Below, in pieces: positions 16,922-25,693 of a stretch of DNA of 64,000 nucleotides. Where the stretch lies: contig NZ_BONF01000008.1 of NCBI RefSeq assembly GCF_016862575.1, forward strand, positions 124,001 to 188,000, in the 5' to 3' direction. Under the pieces are notes generated by a model, which made no database searches, was not told where the DNA came from, and worked only from the letters and a program-made list of their open reading frames with translations. Numbering within the stretch: position 1 is the stretch's first letter; each line of letters begins with the position of its first letter. The position numbers were made by a program, and so were the translations under genes. Origin of the DNA: Catellatospora bangladeshensis. GTDB taxonomy: Bacteria; Actinomycetota; Actinomycetes; Mycobacteriales; Micromonosporaceae.

Positions 16922-17000
16922 GCCTTGTGGGCGGTTGAGCCGCCGCCGGTGTGAGCCCGGCCGCCCTCCCGGCGGGGCGGTGGCACGGGCCTGCCGCCGC

Positions 17001-17006
17001 TACGCT
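17001..17006 (+). promoter_or_regulatory. Leaderless -10 box of the Cys-paired membrane protein gene
   Basis: TACGCT followed by seven bases and GTG at 17014, placing transcription initiation at the start codon. No ribosome site precedes the GTG. This decides the start against the longer frame from 16951. Confidence 0.5.
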
Positions 17007-17013
17007 GCGGGGC

Positions 17014-19113
17014 GTGCCGACGACCACCGCACCGCGTCCGCCCTCGCCACCCCTGCCGCCGAGCACCACCGCCGCGCCCGTACGGCCGGTGCGGCCCGCC
17101 CGGCGGGACCGGCGGGCCCTGCTCGTCGTGATCGCCGTGGCGCTGGCCCCCGCGCTGCTGCTGCGGGAGCTGATCGGCGTGTTCACCGCCGGGGCCGGCA
17201 GCACCGTCCTGGACGGCTCGCTGCTGCCCGGCCCGGCGGAGTCCGCGGGCGGGGCAGGCAAGCTGCTGGTCGCCGTGGGCTGGATCGTCGCGTTCGCGGC
17301 GGGCACGATCGTCGCGGCGGGAGGCCTGCGCGGGCGGCCCGTATCGCCGTGGGCCGCGTTGCGGGTCGCCGTCCGGCGGCTGCCCTGGCTCCTCGTGATG
17401 CTGCTGCTCATCGCGATCGCCGCGCAGGGGCTCATGCTGTTCGGCAGCGCCGCCCTGGGCCCGGTCGGGGAGCGCGCGTCCGTATTCGAGTTCGCCGCGG
17501 TGTTGCTCCTGGTGCTCCTCCCCGTGCTGGCCGTGCTGGCGACCCGGCTGCTGGTGATCCCGGCGATCGTGCTCGGCGACGGCGCGGGCAACCGCCTCGC
17601 GCACGCGCACGCGCTCGCCTCGGGCAGGCTGGTGCGCACCGGCGCCTCACTGCTGCTCGGCGTGGTGGTCCTGCCGCTGCTGGCGACCGCGCTCACCGAG
17701 ACGATCGCCATGCGCCTGCCCGTCGCGGCCGTGCCGCTGGAAGCGCTGGGCCTGGCGGCGGCCGCGCTGCTGCAGTCCCGGACCCTCGCGGACGTCTACC
17801 TGCGGCGGCGCCCTGCCGGGCAGGCAGGTCCCGAAGTGTCGCTGGACGAGGTGGACCGGCGGCTGGCCGAGCTGTCCGCCCCGGCCGCCCCGCGCCCGGC
17901 CGCCGTGGCCGGAGCGGTCGCGTTGCTGCTGGCCCCGATGCTCGCCGGGGGTGCGGTGGTGGTCGGCGACCCGTTCGGCGGCCCGCGCGCCACCCGCACC
18001 GACGTGTCGTGGAGTGGCGAAGTGCTGGCCACGGCGTGGCCCCAGGGCGGGCACCCGGTCGTGGTGACCACGTTCGGCCCGCACTGGTGTCTCGACGACG
18101 CGTGCGGGTCCGTGGTGTCCCAGTCCTCGGATCCGCTGGCGCTCGGCGGCCCGTACGCCGCGACCGCCGTCACCGCGGACGGCACCGTGGTCGCCGCGGG
18201 CATCCGCGGCCGCGAGATGCCGGGAGTGATCAAGACCGACGGCGACGACGCGGTGCAGCTGCAGCGCTGCTCGGCGCCCTGGGCCCCGGCGGACGCCAAG
18301 CCGCAGCCGGGCACCTGCGAGGACGGCATCACCCGTTGGCACAGCGGCGGCGACGAGGACGAGGCGCAGCTCGCGGTCGCGGCCGGGGCGGACGGCGCGA
18401 TCGTGGTCGCCACCGCCCGCCCGCTGCTGCCCGCGGCTGACGGCAAGGCGCGGGTGCAGCTGGCGGTGACCCGGTGCACCACCGTCCACTGCACCGCCCG
18501 CTCGCTGAAGGTGCTGGCCACGCTGCCGCTCAGCCTCGACCTGCCCGACGGCCGGTTCGCACCCGCGCCGCTGCTGCGGCTCACCCTGGACGCCCAGGAC
18601 CGGCCCACCGTGCTGCTGCGCGACCCCGCCGGAACGACCGCACACGTCGCCGGCTGTGTGCACGCGGACTGCGCCGAGGTACGCCTCAGCACCACGACCG
18701 CACCCGCCGACGGGGCCGCGCCCGCCGTGGCCGTGACCGGCGCGGACGGCATGCCGCGCCTGGCGGAGGTGCCGCCGCCCGGCGTAACCGGGGCCGACCC
18801 GGTGGCCCTGGTCGCCGGGAACACTTTGTACGGCCTGGGCGTCGAGCCGGTCCCCGCCGACGCGGGCTCGCTCACCGGCAGCCTGCCCGGACGGCGGCTG
18901 GTGCTCTGGCAGTGCCCGCCCGGCGGAACCGGCACGGGGCGGCGCACCGTGCTGGCCCCGATCGAGCTGGAGCCGCGCCAGGCCGGGCTCACCGTCGCGG
19001 CCGACGGACGGGTGTTCGTCACCTACGCCGACGACGGCTACCGGTTCACCATGCTGGTCACCGGTGCGGGCAAGAAGGCCAAAGGCGCCTACTGCCGGGG
19101 GTTCGCGGGCTAG
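17014..19113 (+). CDS. Membrane protein of unknown function with Cys-paired C-terminal repeats
   Basis: A 699-residue protein that I cannot assign to a family. Residues 1-35 are Pro/Thr/Arg-rich; about 38-270 has five or six hydrophobic segments (LLVVIAVALAPALLL, LLVAVGWIVAFAAGTIVAAG, LLVMLLLIAIAAQGLML, VLLLVLLPVLAVLATRLLVIPAIVL). Residues 275-300 are a charged cytoplasmic linker, one more helix (AVAGAVALLLAPMLAGGAVVV) follows, and the remaining ~370 residues look extracytoplasmic. That part repeats short beta segments with paired cysteines: WCLDDACGS, RCSAPW with GTCEDG, RCTTVHCTARS, GCVHADCAEV, WQCPPGG with AYCRG, suggesting a disulfide-stabilised propeller-like domain. The YibE/F gene begins nine bases after its stop. 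A sensor or binding protein is possible; nothing shows a catalytic role. Confidence 0.55.
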   Translation: MPTTTAPRPPSPPLPPSTTAAPVRPVRPARRDRRALLVVIAVALAPALLLRELIGVFTAGAGSTVLDGSLLPGPAESAGGAGKLLVAVGWIVAFAAGTIVAAGGLRGRPVSPWAALRVAVRRLPWLLVMLLLIAIAAQGLMLFGSAALGPVGERASVFEFAAVLLLVLLPVLAVLATRLLVIPAIVLGDGAGNRLAHAHALASGRLVRTGASLLLGVVVLPLLATALTETIAMRLPVAAVPLEALGLAAAALLQSRTLADVYLRRRPAGQAGPEVSLDEVDRRLAELSAPAAPRPAAVAGAVALLLAPMLAGGAVVVGDPFGGPRATRTDVSWSGEVLATAWPQGGHPVVVTTFGPHWCLDDACGSVVSQSSDPLALGGPYAATAVTADGTVVAAGIRGREMPGVIKTDGDDAVQLQRCSAPWAPADAKPQPGTCEDGITRWHSGGDEDEAQLAVAAGADGAIVVATARPLLPAADGKARVQLAVTRCTTVHCTARSLKVLATLPLSLDLPDGRFAPAPLLRLTLDAQDRPTVLLRDPAGTTAHVAGCVHADCAEVRLSTTTAPADGAAPAVAVTGADGMPRLAEVPPPGVTGADPVALVAGNTLYGLGVEPVPADAGSLTGSLPGRRLVLWQCPPGGTGTGRRTVLAPIELEPRQAGLTVAADGRVFVTYADDGYRFTMLVTGAGKKAKGAYCRGFAG

Positions 19114-19116
19114 TTT
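19111..19116 (+). promoter_or_regulatory. Leaderless -10 box overlapping a stop codon (YibE/F gene)
   Basis: TAGTTT contains the TAG stop of the preceding gene and is followed by six bases and the ATG at 19123. A start point at the A of ATG would make this mRNA leaderless and partly independent of the upstream gene. Confidence 0.45.
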
Positions 19117-19122
19117 CGGCAC

Positions 19123-20322
19123 ATGGGAGCCGGTCACAGCCACGAGCCCAGCGAGACGCTCCCACCCGCGCCACCGGACCTGCGCCGGATAGTCACGCTG
19201 GTCATCGTGCCGCTGGTGGTGGCCACCCTGATCGGGCTGATCGTGCTGTGGCCGCGCGGCGAGACGGCGCAGCAGCCGTCGGACACCATGGCCCGCCTGC
19301 ACGGCGAGGTGGTCGCGGCGACCCCGCCCTGCCCGCGCGAGGTGCCCGCCCAGCCGGGCGGCGACTGCGGCACCGCCCAGGTGCGGGTCGGCGGCGAGAC
19401 GGTGGACGCCGTGGTCCCCACCGGGCCCAGCGCGCCCCAGGTGGCGGTCGGCGACAAGGTCGTGCTGATCTCCTCGCCCGACGCGCAGGGCGGGCAGCGT
19501 TACGCCGTGGTCGACCACGACCGGTGGGGCTGGCTGCTGGCGCTGGTCGCGCTGTTCGCCGCGGCGGTGATCGGCTTCGCCCGCTGGCGCGGCGTGGCCA
19601 GCCTGGTCGGGCTCGCGGTCAGCTTCGGGGTGCTGCTGCTGTTCATCCTGCCCGCCATCCAGCGCGGCGAGCCGCCGCTGGCGGTGGCGATCGTCGGCTC
19701 CGCCGTGATCATGTTCGCGGTCATCTACCTCACCCACGGCGTCAGCGTGGGCACGTCCATGGCGGTGCTCGGCACGCTCGCCGCGCTCGTGCTCACCGGC
19801 CTGCTCGGCCTGCTCTGCACCCACCTGCTGCACCTGTCCGGCGCGGGCTCGGACGAGGCCGCGATCCTCACCAACGTGCTGGCCGGGGTGGACCTGCGCG
19901 GCCTGCTGCTGGCCGGGATCATCATCGGCACCCTGGGCGTGCTCGACGACGTCGCCATCACCCAGCTGGCCATCGTCGGCGAGCTGTCGCTGGCCGACCC
20001 CACGCTGAGCGCCCGCCGCCTCTACCGGTCGGCGATCAAGGTGGGCCGCTCCCACGTCGCGTCCGTGGTCAACACCATCATCCTGGCGTACGCGGGCGCG
20101 TCGCTCCCGCTGATGCTGCTGCTGGTCACGGCGGGCACGCGTACCAGGGACGTGCTCGCCACCCAGGTCATGGCCGCGGAGATCGTGCGGGGCGTGGTGG
20201 GCACGCTGGGGCTGATCGCGGCGGTTCCCATCACGACCGCGCTGGCGGCCTGGGCGATCTCCCGCGCGCACCGGCACCGCGTTTCCGCCGTTCCGCCTGA
20301 GCAGGGGCTCACGCAGGGATAA
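19123..20322 (+). CDS. YibE/F family membrane protein
   Basis: A 399-residue protein. TM1 (VTLVIVPLVVATLIGLIVLW, ~27-46) anchors an extracytoplasmic beta domain (about 55-125; EVVAATPPCPREV, GDKVVLIS). It is followed by seven or eight helices forming the YibE/F domain, with LLALVALFAAAVIGFARWRG, HGVSVGTSMAVLGTLAALVLTG, the signature ILTNVLAGVDLRGLLLAGIIIGTLGVLDDVAITQ, and SVVNTIILAYAGASLPLMLLL. YibE/F is a widespread predicted transporter family without firm function. Start ATG 19123 has a -10-like TAGTTT six bases upstream and no ribosome site. Confidence 0.85.
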   Translation: MGAGHSHEPSETLPPAPPDLRRIVTLVIVPLVVATLIGLIVLWPRGETAQQPSDTMARLHGEVVAATPPCPREVPAQPGGDCGTAQVRVGGETVDAVVPTGPSAPQVAVGDKVVLISSPDAQGGQRYAVVDHDRWGWLLALVALFAAAVIGFARWRGVASLVGLAVSFGVLLLFILPAIQRGEPPLAVAIVGSAVIMFAVIYLTHGVSVGTSMAVLGTLAALVLTGLLGLLCTHLLHLSGAGSDEAAILTNVLAGVDLRGLLLAGIIIGTLGVLDDVAITQLAIVGELSLADPTLSARRLYRSAIKVGRSHVASVVNTIILAYAGASLPLMLLLVTAGTRTRDVLATQVMAAEIVRGVVGTLGLIAAVPITTALAAWAISRAHRHRVSAVPPEQGLTQG

Positions 20323-20362
20323 CGTGAAGGTGCTTCGTCCGTTTCGCACGAAGGTGGGTGCT

Positions 20363-20776
20363 ATGTCGACCGTGGCGAAAGCGACCGATCGCATCGGGTC
20401 GGGCTGGCTGTCCTTCTCCGGTCTGATGATCCTGCTACTGGGGGTGTTCAACGTGGTGGAGGCAATCTTCGCGATCGTCAACGACCGGTACGCCGCCTAC
20501 GCCACCTCCACGGGTGGGGAGCTGTACCTGTTCAACCTGCACACCTGGGGCTGGCTGCACCTCATCCTCGGCGCGGTGCTGATCGCCGTCGGCGCCGGCA
20601 TCCTGGCCGGGCAGGAGTGGGCGCGCGGCGCGGGCATCGGCCTGGCCGGCGCGACGGCCCTGCTCCAGATGCTCTACCTGCCGGTCTACCCCTTCTGGTC
20701 GATCGTCAACATCGCCCTCTGCATCCTGGTCATCTACGGCCTCGTCGTCCCGCCCCGCGGCTCGATCGCCGAATGA
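20363..20776 (+). CDS. DUF7144-type four-helix membrane protein
   Basis: A 137-residue small membrane protein with four hydrophobic segments: SGLMILLLGVFNVVEAIFAI, TWGWLHLILGAVLIAVGAGILAG, GIGLAGATALLQMLYLPVYP and FWSIVNIALCILVIYGLVV. The phrases GVFNVVEAI.A..NDRY and HTWGWLHLILG and YPFWSIVNIALCILVIYGL are characteristic of actinobacterial DUF7144 proteins. The ATG at 20363 (GGTGGGT upstream) is preferred to a GTG at 20324 because the hydrophobic pattern starts shortly after it. Function is unknown. Confidence 0.75.
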   Translation: MSTVAKATDRIGSGWLSFSGLMILLLGVFNVVEAIFAIVNDRYAAYATSTGGELYLFNLHTWGWLHLILGAVLIAVGAGILAGQEWARGAGIGLAGATALLQMLYLPVYPFWSIVNIALCILVIYGLVVPPRGSIAE

Positions 20777-20791
20777 CCTCCCACTACTGAT

Positions 20792-20834
20792 CACGGCTCC
20801 CGCCACGTCCTGGTACGACATGGCGGGAGCCGTG
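20792..20834. terminator. Bidirectional hairpin between convergent genes
   Basis: Perfect 14-bp arms (20792-20805/20821-20834) with a 15-base loop, between the DUF7144 stop (20776) and the opposing hydrolase stop (20845). Confidence 0.72.
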
Positions 20835-20844
20835 CCCGCGGGGG

Positions 20845-22407
20845 TCAGCGGGTGGGCAGGTCCAGCCAGGACTGGCCGGAGAAGGCGACGGAGCCGAGCC
20901 AGGCGTTCTCGTCGAGATAGAGGCCGTCGTGGCCGTCGATCACCAGCGCGAGGCGGTGGCCGGCGGGCACGTCCCAGCTGGTCGCGGGCAGGCGGATGTC
21001 GGCCGTGCGGGCCGTGTTGGCGGTCGCGTCGAGCCAGGAGACCGGCGCGTGGGTGATCAGGCGGCCGGTGCCCAGGGCGTCGACGTCGTAGAGGTACGCC
21101 ACGATGGTGCCGCTGCGCTCGGTCGGGGTGAACCGGGCGTGCACCGTGGCGCTGCCGCGGATGCGTACCGTGGCGCCGGTCGTGTCGCCCAGCCAGACCC
21201 CGGCGTTGTCGCGGTCCACCGCGGGCAGCCAGGCCGTCGGCGGGATGCCGGTGAGCGCCTGCAGCCCGTTGGACAGCAGCACCACTCCCCCGGCGGCGAC
21301 GGTGTCGTCGTTGAACCAGGCCCGCCGGGACCAGCCGGTCGTCGCGGTGCCGCCCAGGCCGCCGGTGCCGGTGAGCCAGTTGACTTCGGACAGGCCGTAC
21401 CGGCGGGTGGTGGTGCTGGTCGCGGCCCAGTTCGAGTACGCCTCGACCGGCCCGCCGGTCATCGAGCGCAGCACCACGGACGGCTCGGTGTCGATGCCGT
21501 TCGCGATGCCGGACAGGTGCCGGTCGAACCAGCGCCGCACCGAGGTCCACACGTGGTTGTCCAGCCCGGCCAGGCCGGTGAGCTCCGGGATCGCGTGGTC
21601 GCCGGGGGCCAGTTCCAGCCGCTTCGGCCCGGCCAGCGCACCGTAGAAGTCGACGAGCTGGTTGGGCGGGAAGATCGTGTCGCCGTACCCGCTGGCCATG
21701 AGCACCGCCGGGCGGTTGGCGTTGAGCGCGGGCAGGTATGCCGCCGCCGAGCGGGCCTGCGCGAACGCCTTAACCCCGGGGATGTTCCGGTTGGCGTAGA
21801 AGTCGGCGATGACCGCGTCGAACTCGGCGCTCGTGTCGCCGAGCAACGCCGCCGCCCCGACCAGCAGCGCCGACGACTGCAGCCGCCGGGTGTCGCCGCC
21901 GTAGAGGGAGGCGACGAGGTCGCTCCAGCCGGACAGCGCCGCCACGGCCCGCACCCGGGCGTCGTGCGCGGACGTGATCAGGCTGATGCCGGCGCCGTAG
22001 GAGACGCCGGCCATGCCGATGCGGGACGCGTCGGCGGTGGTGTTCGCGACGAGCCAGTCGAGCACCCGGGACGCGTCGGCGACGTCCTTCGGCCCGGCGG
22101 TGTCGATCTCGCCGCCCGAGGCCCACCAGCCCCGCGGCGTGTACGAGAGCACGGTGTACCCGCCCTCGGCGAGCGCCCCGGCCTGGGCGACGTACTCCAG
22201 GTCGTTGAGGCCCCAGCTGGACGGGAAGACCACGGCGGGATGGCGGCCGGGACTGGTCGGCTCGATGACGTTGGCGTTGAGGACCACCCCGTCCGGGGCG
22301 GTGATGTCGATGAAGCGGAAACCGGTGGTGGGGGCGGCCTGGGCGGGGACGGCCCAGGTGGTGGCGGCCAGAACGGCCACCGCCAGGAGGGACAGGGATC
22401 TCCTCAC
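20845..22407 (-). CDS. Secreted CocE/NonD-type (X-Pro dipeptidyl-peptidase-like) hydrolase
   Basis: A 520-residue exported alpha/beta-hydrolase. Residues 1-25 form a signal peptide ending PAQA|A. The hydrolase domain (about 30-310) opens with FIDITAPDGVVLNANVIEP, has the oxyanion region FPSSWGLNDLEYV and the nucleophile S136 in GVSYGAG. HHDNHVW-like residues around the C-terminal end of the domain (ELTGLAGLDNHVW, with GDHAI just before) supply the likely His. Residues 330-515 form the jelly-roll domain of S15 peptidases and CocE (SATVHARFTPTERSGTIVAYLYDVD, THAPVSWLD, HRLALVIDG). It may cleave peptides, esters or amides outside the cell. GTG start with GAGGTG upstream and a palindromic operator-like site 40 bases further up. 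Confidence 0.83.
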   Translation of the reverse strand: MRRSLSLLAVAVLAATTWAVPAQAAPTTGFRFIDITAPDGVVLNANVIEPTSPGRHPAVVFPSSWGLNDLEYVAQAGALAEGGYTVLSYTPRGWWASGGEIDTAGPKDVADASRVLDWLVANTTADASRIGMAGVSYGAGISLITSAHDARVRAVAALSGWSDLVASLYGGDTRRLQSSALLVGAAALLGDTSAEFDAVIADFYANRNIPGVKAFAQARSAAAYLPALNANRPAVLMASGYGDTIFPPNQLVDFYGALAGPKRLELAPGDHAIPELTGLAGLDNHVWTSVRRWFDRHLSGIANGIDTEPSVVLRSMTGGPVEAYSNWAATSTTTRRYGLSEVNWLTGTGGLGGTATTGWSRRAWFNDDTVAAGGVVLLSNGLQALTGIPPTAWLPAVDRDNAGVWLGDTTGATVRIRGSATVHARFTPTERSGTIVAYLYDVDALGTGRLITHAPVSWLDATANTARTADIRLPATSWDVPAGHRLALVIDGHDGLYLDENAWLGSVAFSGQSWLDLPTR

Positions 22408-22445
22408 GGTGCACCTCGCGGGGGTGTCAGCGGTGCTGCGACGAA

Positions 22446-22461
22446 GTTACCGAGAGGTAAC
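22446..22461. promoter_or_regulatory. Operator-like palindrome upstream of the secreted hydrolase
   Basis: GTTACC-N4-GGTAAC, a perfect 16-bp dyad 39 bases upstream of the GTG start at 22407. The spacing and TTACC/GGTAA half-sites resemble TetR-family operators. No regulator gene is adjacent. Confidence 0.5.
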
Positions 22462-22506
22462 CATGTCGTGAGCTAGATCACAATACCCGCGAGTAGCTTT
22501 TTATGG

Positions 22507-22563
22507 ACGTTGGCCTATCTGGATGAGTTCGATTTTCGAAAGCTCATCCATATAGGCCAACGT
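22507..22563 (-). terminator. AT-rich hairpin after the SDR gene
   Basis: Arms 22507-22527 and 22543-22563 pair over 21 positions with one mismatch; the 15-base loop adds TTCG/CGAA. It lies 22 bases past the SDR stop (22585) on the minus strand, followed by an A-rich stretch. Its base composition is far below that of its surroundings. Confidence 0.7.
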
Positions 22564-22584
22564 CGATGACAGAACGGGGCTTGG

Positions 22585-23343
22585 TCAGCCGCGGGGGCCG
22601 CCGGCGACGTAGATGACCTGGCCGGTGACGAAGCCGGCGCCCTCACTGGCCAGGAACGAGATGGCGTGCGCGACGTCGGCGGGGGTGCCCACCCGGCGGA
22701 CTGGGGTCTCCGCGGCGCGGGCGGCCTGGAACGCCTCGAAGTCGACGCCGACGCGCGCCGCGGTGGCGGCGGTCATCTCGGTGACGATGAAGCCGGGCGC
22801 GACCGCGTTCGCGGTGATGCCGAACGGCCCCAGCTCGATGGCCAGGGTCTTGGTGAACCCCTGCAGGCCGGCCTTGGCGGCGGCGTAGTTGGCCTGGCCG
22901 CGGTTGCCGAGCGCGGACGTGCTGGACAGCGACACGATGCGGCCGTACTTCTGCTCGACCATGTACTTCTGCACCGCGCGGCTGCACAGGAACGCGCCGC
23001 GCAGGTGCACCGACATGACGGTGTCCCAGTCGCTGTCGGTCATCTTGAACAGCAGGTTGTCGCGGAGCACCCCGGCGTTGTTGACCAGCGCGGCGGGTGC
23101 GCCGAGGGTGGCCGCGACGTGCGCCACGGCGGCATCCACGGCGGCGGAGTCGGACACGTCCGCGCCGACCGCGATGGCCCGGCCGCCCGCCTTCGAAATC
23201 GCCGCGACGGTGTCGGCGCAGTTCTCCTCGGCGAGGTCGACGGCGGCGACGGCGAATCCATCGGCGGCGAGCCGCACGGCCGTGGCGGCGCCGATGCCCC
23301 GGGCGGCGCCGGTGACGATCGCTACTTGCTGGCTGTCAGTCAT
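22585..23343 (-). CDS. Short-chain dehydrogenase/reductase, FabG-like
   Basis: A 252-residue classical SDR, probably an NADPH-dependent 3-oxoacyl-ACP or acetoacetyl-CoA reductase. The cofactor motif TGAARGIG spans 11-18, NNAG 88-91, and the catalytic set is S140, Y153 and K157 (YAAAK). The tail has PGFIVTEM and a terminal VIYVAGGPRG. ATG 23343 is chosen because TAAAGT lies seven bases before it, giving a leaderless mRNA; the upstream GTG at 23352 would sit inside that box. It is monocistronic, flanked by a terminator hairpin and a divergent amino-acid operon. SDR specificity cannot be fixed by sequence alone. Confidence 0.85.
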   Translation of the reverse strand: MTDSQQVAIVTGAARGIGAATAVRLAADGFAVAAVDLAEENCADTVAAISKAGGRAIAVGADVSDSAAVDAAVAHVAATLGAPAALVNNAGVLRDNLLFKMTDSDWDTVMSVHLRGAFLCSRAVQKYMVEQKYGRIVSLSSTSALGNRGQANYAAAKAGLQGFTKTLAIELGPFGITANAVAPGFIVTEMTAATAARVGVDFEAFQAARAAETPVRRVGTPADVAHAISFLASEGAGFVTGQVIYVAGGPRG

Positions 23344-23350
23344 GCGCCGC

Positions 23351-23356
23351 ACTTTA
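23351..23356 (-). promoter_or_regulatory. Leaderless -10 box of the SDR gene
   Basis: On the minus strand TAAAGT is followed by seven bases and the ATG at 23343. There is no ribosome-binding site between them. Confidence 0.5.
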
Positions 23357-23581
23357 ACGACAGTTCAGCGCACTCCGGAACCGGCCCGCGCCCGGCGCGC
23401 CGCGCACGCGCGGGATCGCGGCGCGAGCGGTGGCGCGCTAGCGTCGGAGGCACGGGGAGGCGCACCGCCGAACGCGCAAGTGGATGTTGACGCAACGGAT
23501 CGTTGGTCGACACGATGAAATGCGCAAGAAACCAAGGTCATGCGCATGGCCGAATGATGGTTACGCTGCGATCTTCCCCCT

Positions 23582-23587
23582 TAGCGT
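23582..23587 (+). promoter_or_regulatory. Putative leaderless -10 box of the arginine/ornithine operon
   Basis: TAGCGT followed by six bases and the ATG at 23594. TACGCT at 23562-23567 is an alternative that would give a short leader. No ribosome site is present. Confidence 0.4.
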
Positions 23588-23593
23588 TAGATC

Positions 23594-24399
23594 ATGCAGA
23601 AGCGCTTTCTGATGTGCCGGCCCACCCACTTCGCCGTCACCTACAAGATCAACCCCTGGATGGACCCGGCCGCGCCGTACGACACCACCCTGGCGATCAG
23701 CCAGTGGGAGAGCCTCAAGGCCACGTACGAGAACCTCGGCCATCAGATCGAGCTCATCGACCCCGTGCCCGGCCTGCCCGACATGGTCTTCGCCGCCAAC
23801 GGCGGCACCGTGATCGACGGCCGGATGTTCACCGCCCAGTTCCGCCACGCCGAGCGCGCCGACGAGGGCCCGGCCTACCGCGACTGGTTCGACCGCGCCG
23901 GCTACGAGGTGCACGACGCCAAGCACGTCAACGAGGGTGAGGGCGACATCCTGCTCGCCGGGGACTACGTCCTGGCCGGTACGGGCTTCCGCACCGCGCA
24001 CGCCTCGCACGCCGAGGTTCAGGAGGTCTTCGGCCGCCCGGTGATCACCCTGCAGCTGGTGGACCCGCGCTTCTACCACCTGGACACCGCGCTCGCGGTG
24101 CTGTCCACGGGCGCCGACGGCAAGCCCGCCAACATCGCCTACCTGCCCGAGGCGTTCTCGCCGGGCAGCCAGAGTGTGCTGCGTCAGCTGTTCCCGGACG
24201 CCGTGATCGCTAATATCGAGGATGCCGAGGTGCTGGGACTCAACGCGGTCAGCGACGGCGTCAACGTCGTGCTGCCGGTCCAGGCCACCCACCTCGCGGA
24301 GGAGTTGCGCAAGGCCGGCTACGAGCCGATCGGAGTGGACGTCTCCGAGCTGCGCCTGGCCGGTGGTGGACCCAAGTGCTGCACCCTGGAGCTGCGCTC

Positions 24400-24403
<4 letters not shown>
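23594..24403 (+). CDS. Amidinotransferase-fold hydrolase: dimethylargininase or arginine dihydrolase-like
   Basis: A 269-residue guanidino-group-modifying enzyme (five-bladed propeller fold of DDAH, arginine deiminase and ArgZ). Visible sites: PDMVFAANGG at 62-71, EGEGD at 114-118, catalytic H162 in FYHLDT, and the nucleophile in GGGPKCCTLEL (C262 aligns with the family Cys, C263 is adjacent). Annotation pipelines usually call such proteins dimethylargininase. N69 occupies the place where deiminases and DDAH bear Asp, a change reported as decisive for cyanobacterial arginine dihydrolase, which releases ornithine directly. The next gene, overlapping by ATGA, is ornithine aminotransferase, so an ornithine-forming reaction would fit. 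The family is certain; the exact reaction is open. Confidence 0.8.
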
Positions 24404-25620
<1,217 letters not shown>

Positions 25621-25646
25621 CCAGCGCCTGAGGGGGCGAGGTTAAG

Positions 25647-25688
25647 AAGGGCACCTTCTTCTACGGATTCCGTTAAGAAGGTGCCCTT
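25647..25688. terminator. Repeat-type hairpin (AAGGGCACCTTCTT family), copy 1
   Basis: AAGGGCACCTTCTT (25647-25660) pairs perfectly with 25675-25688; each arm is itself followed or preceded by GTTAAG. It sits between convergent rocD (ends 25620) and the FHA gene (ends 25694). The same core recurs at 43832-43873. Confidence 0.75.
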
Positions 25689-25693
25689 CCTTG

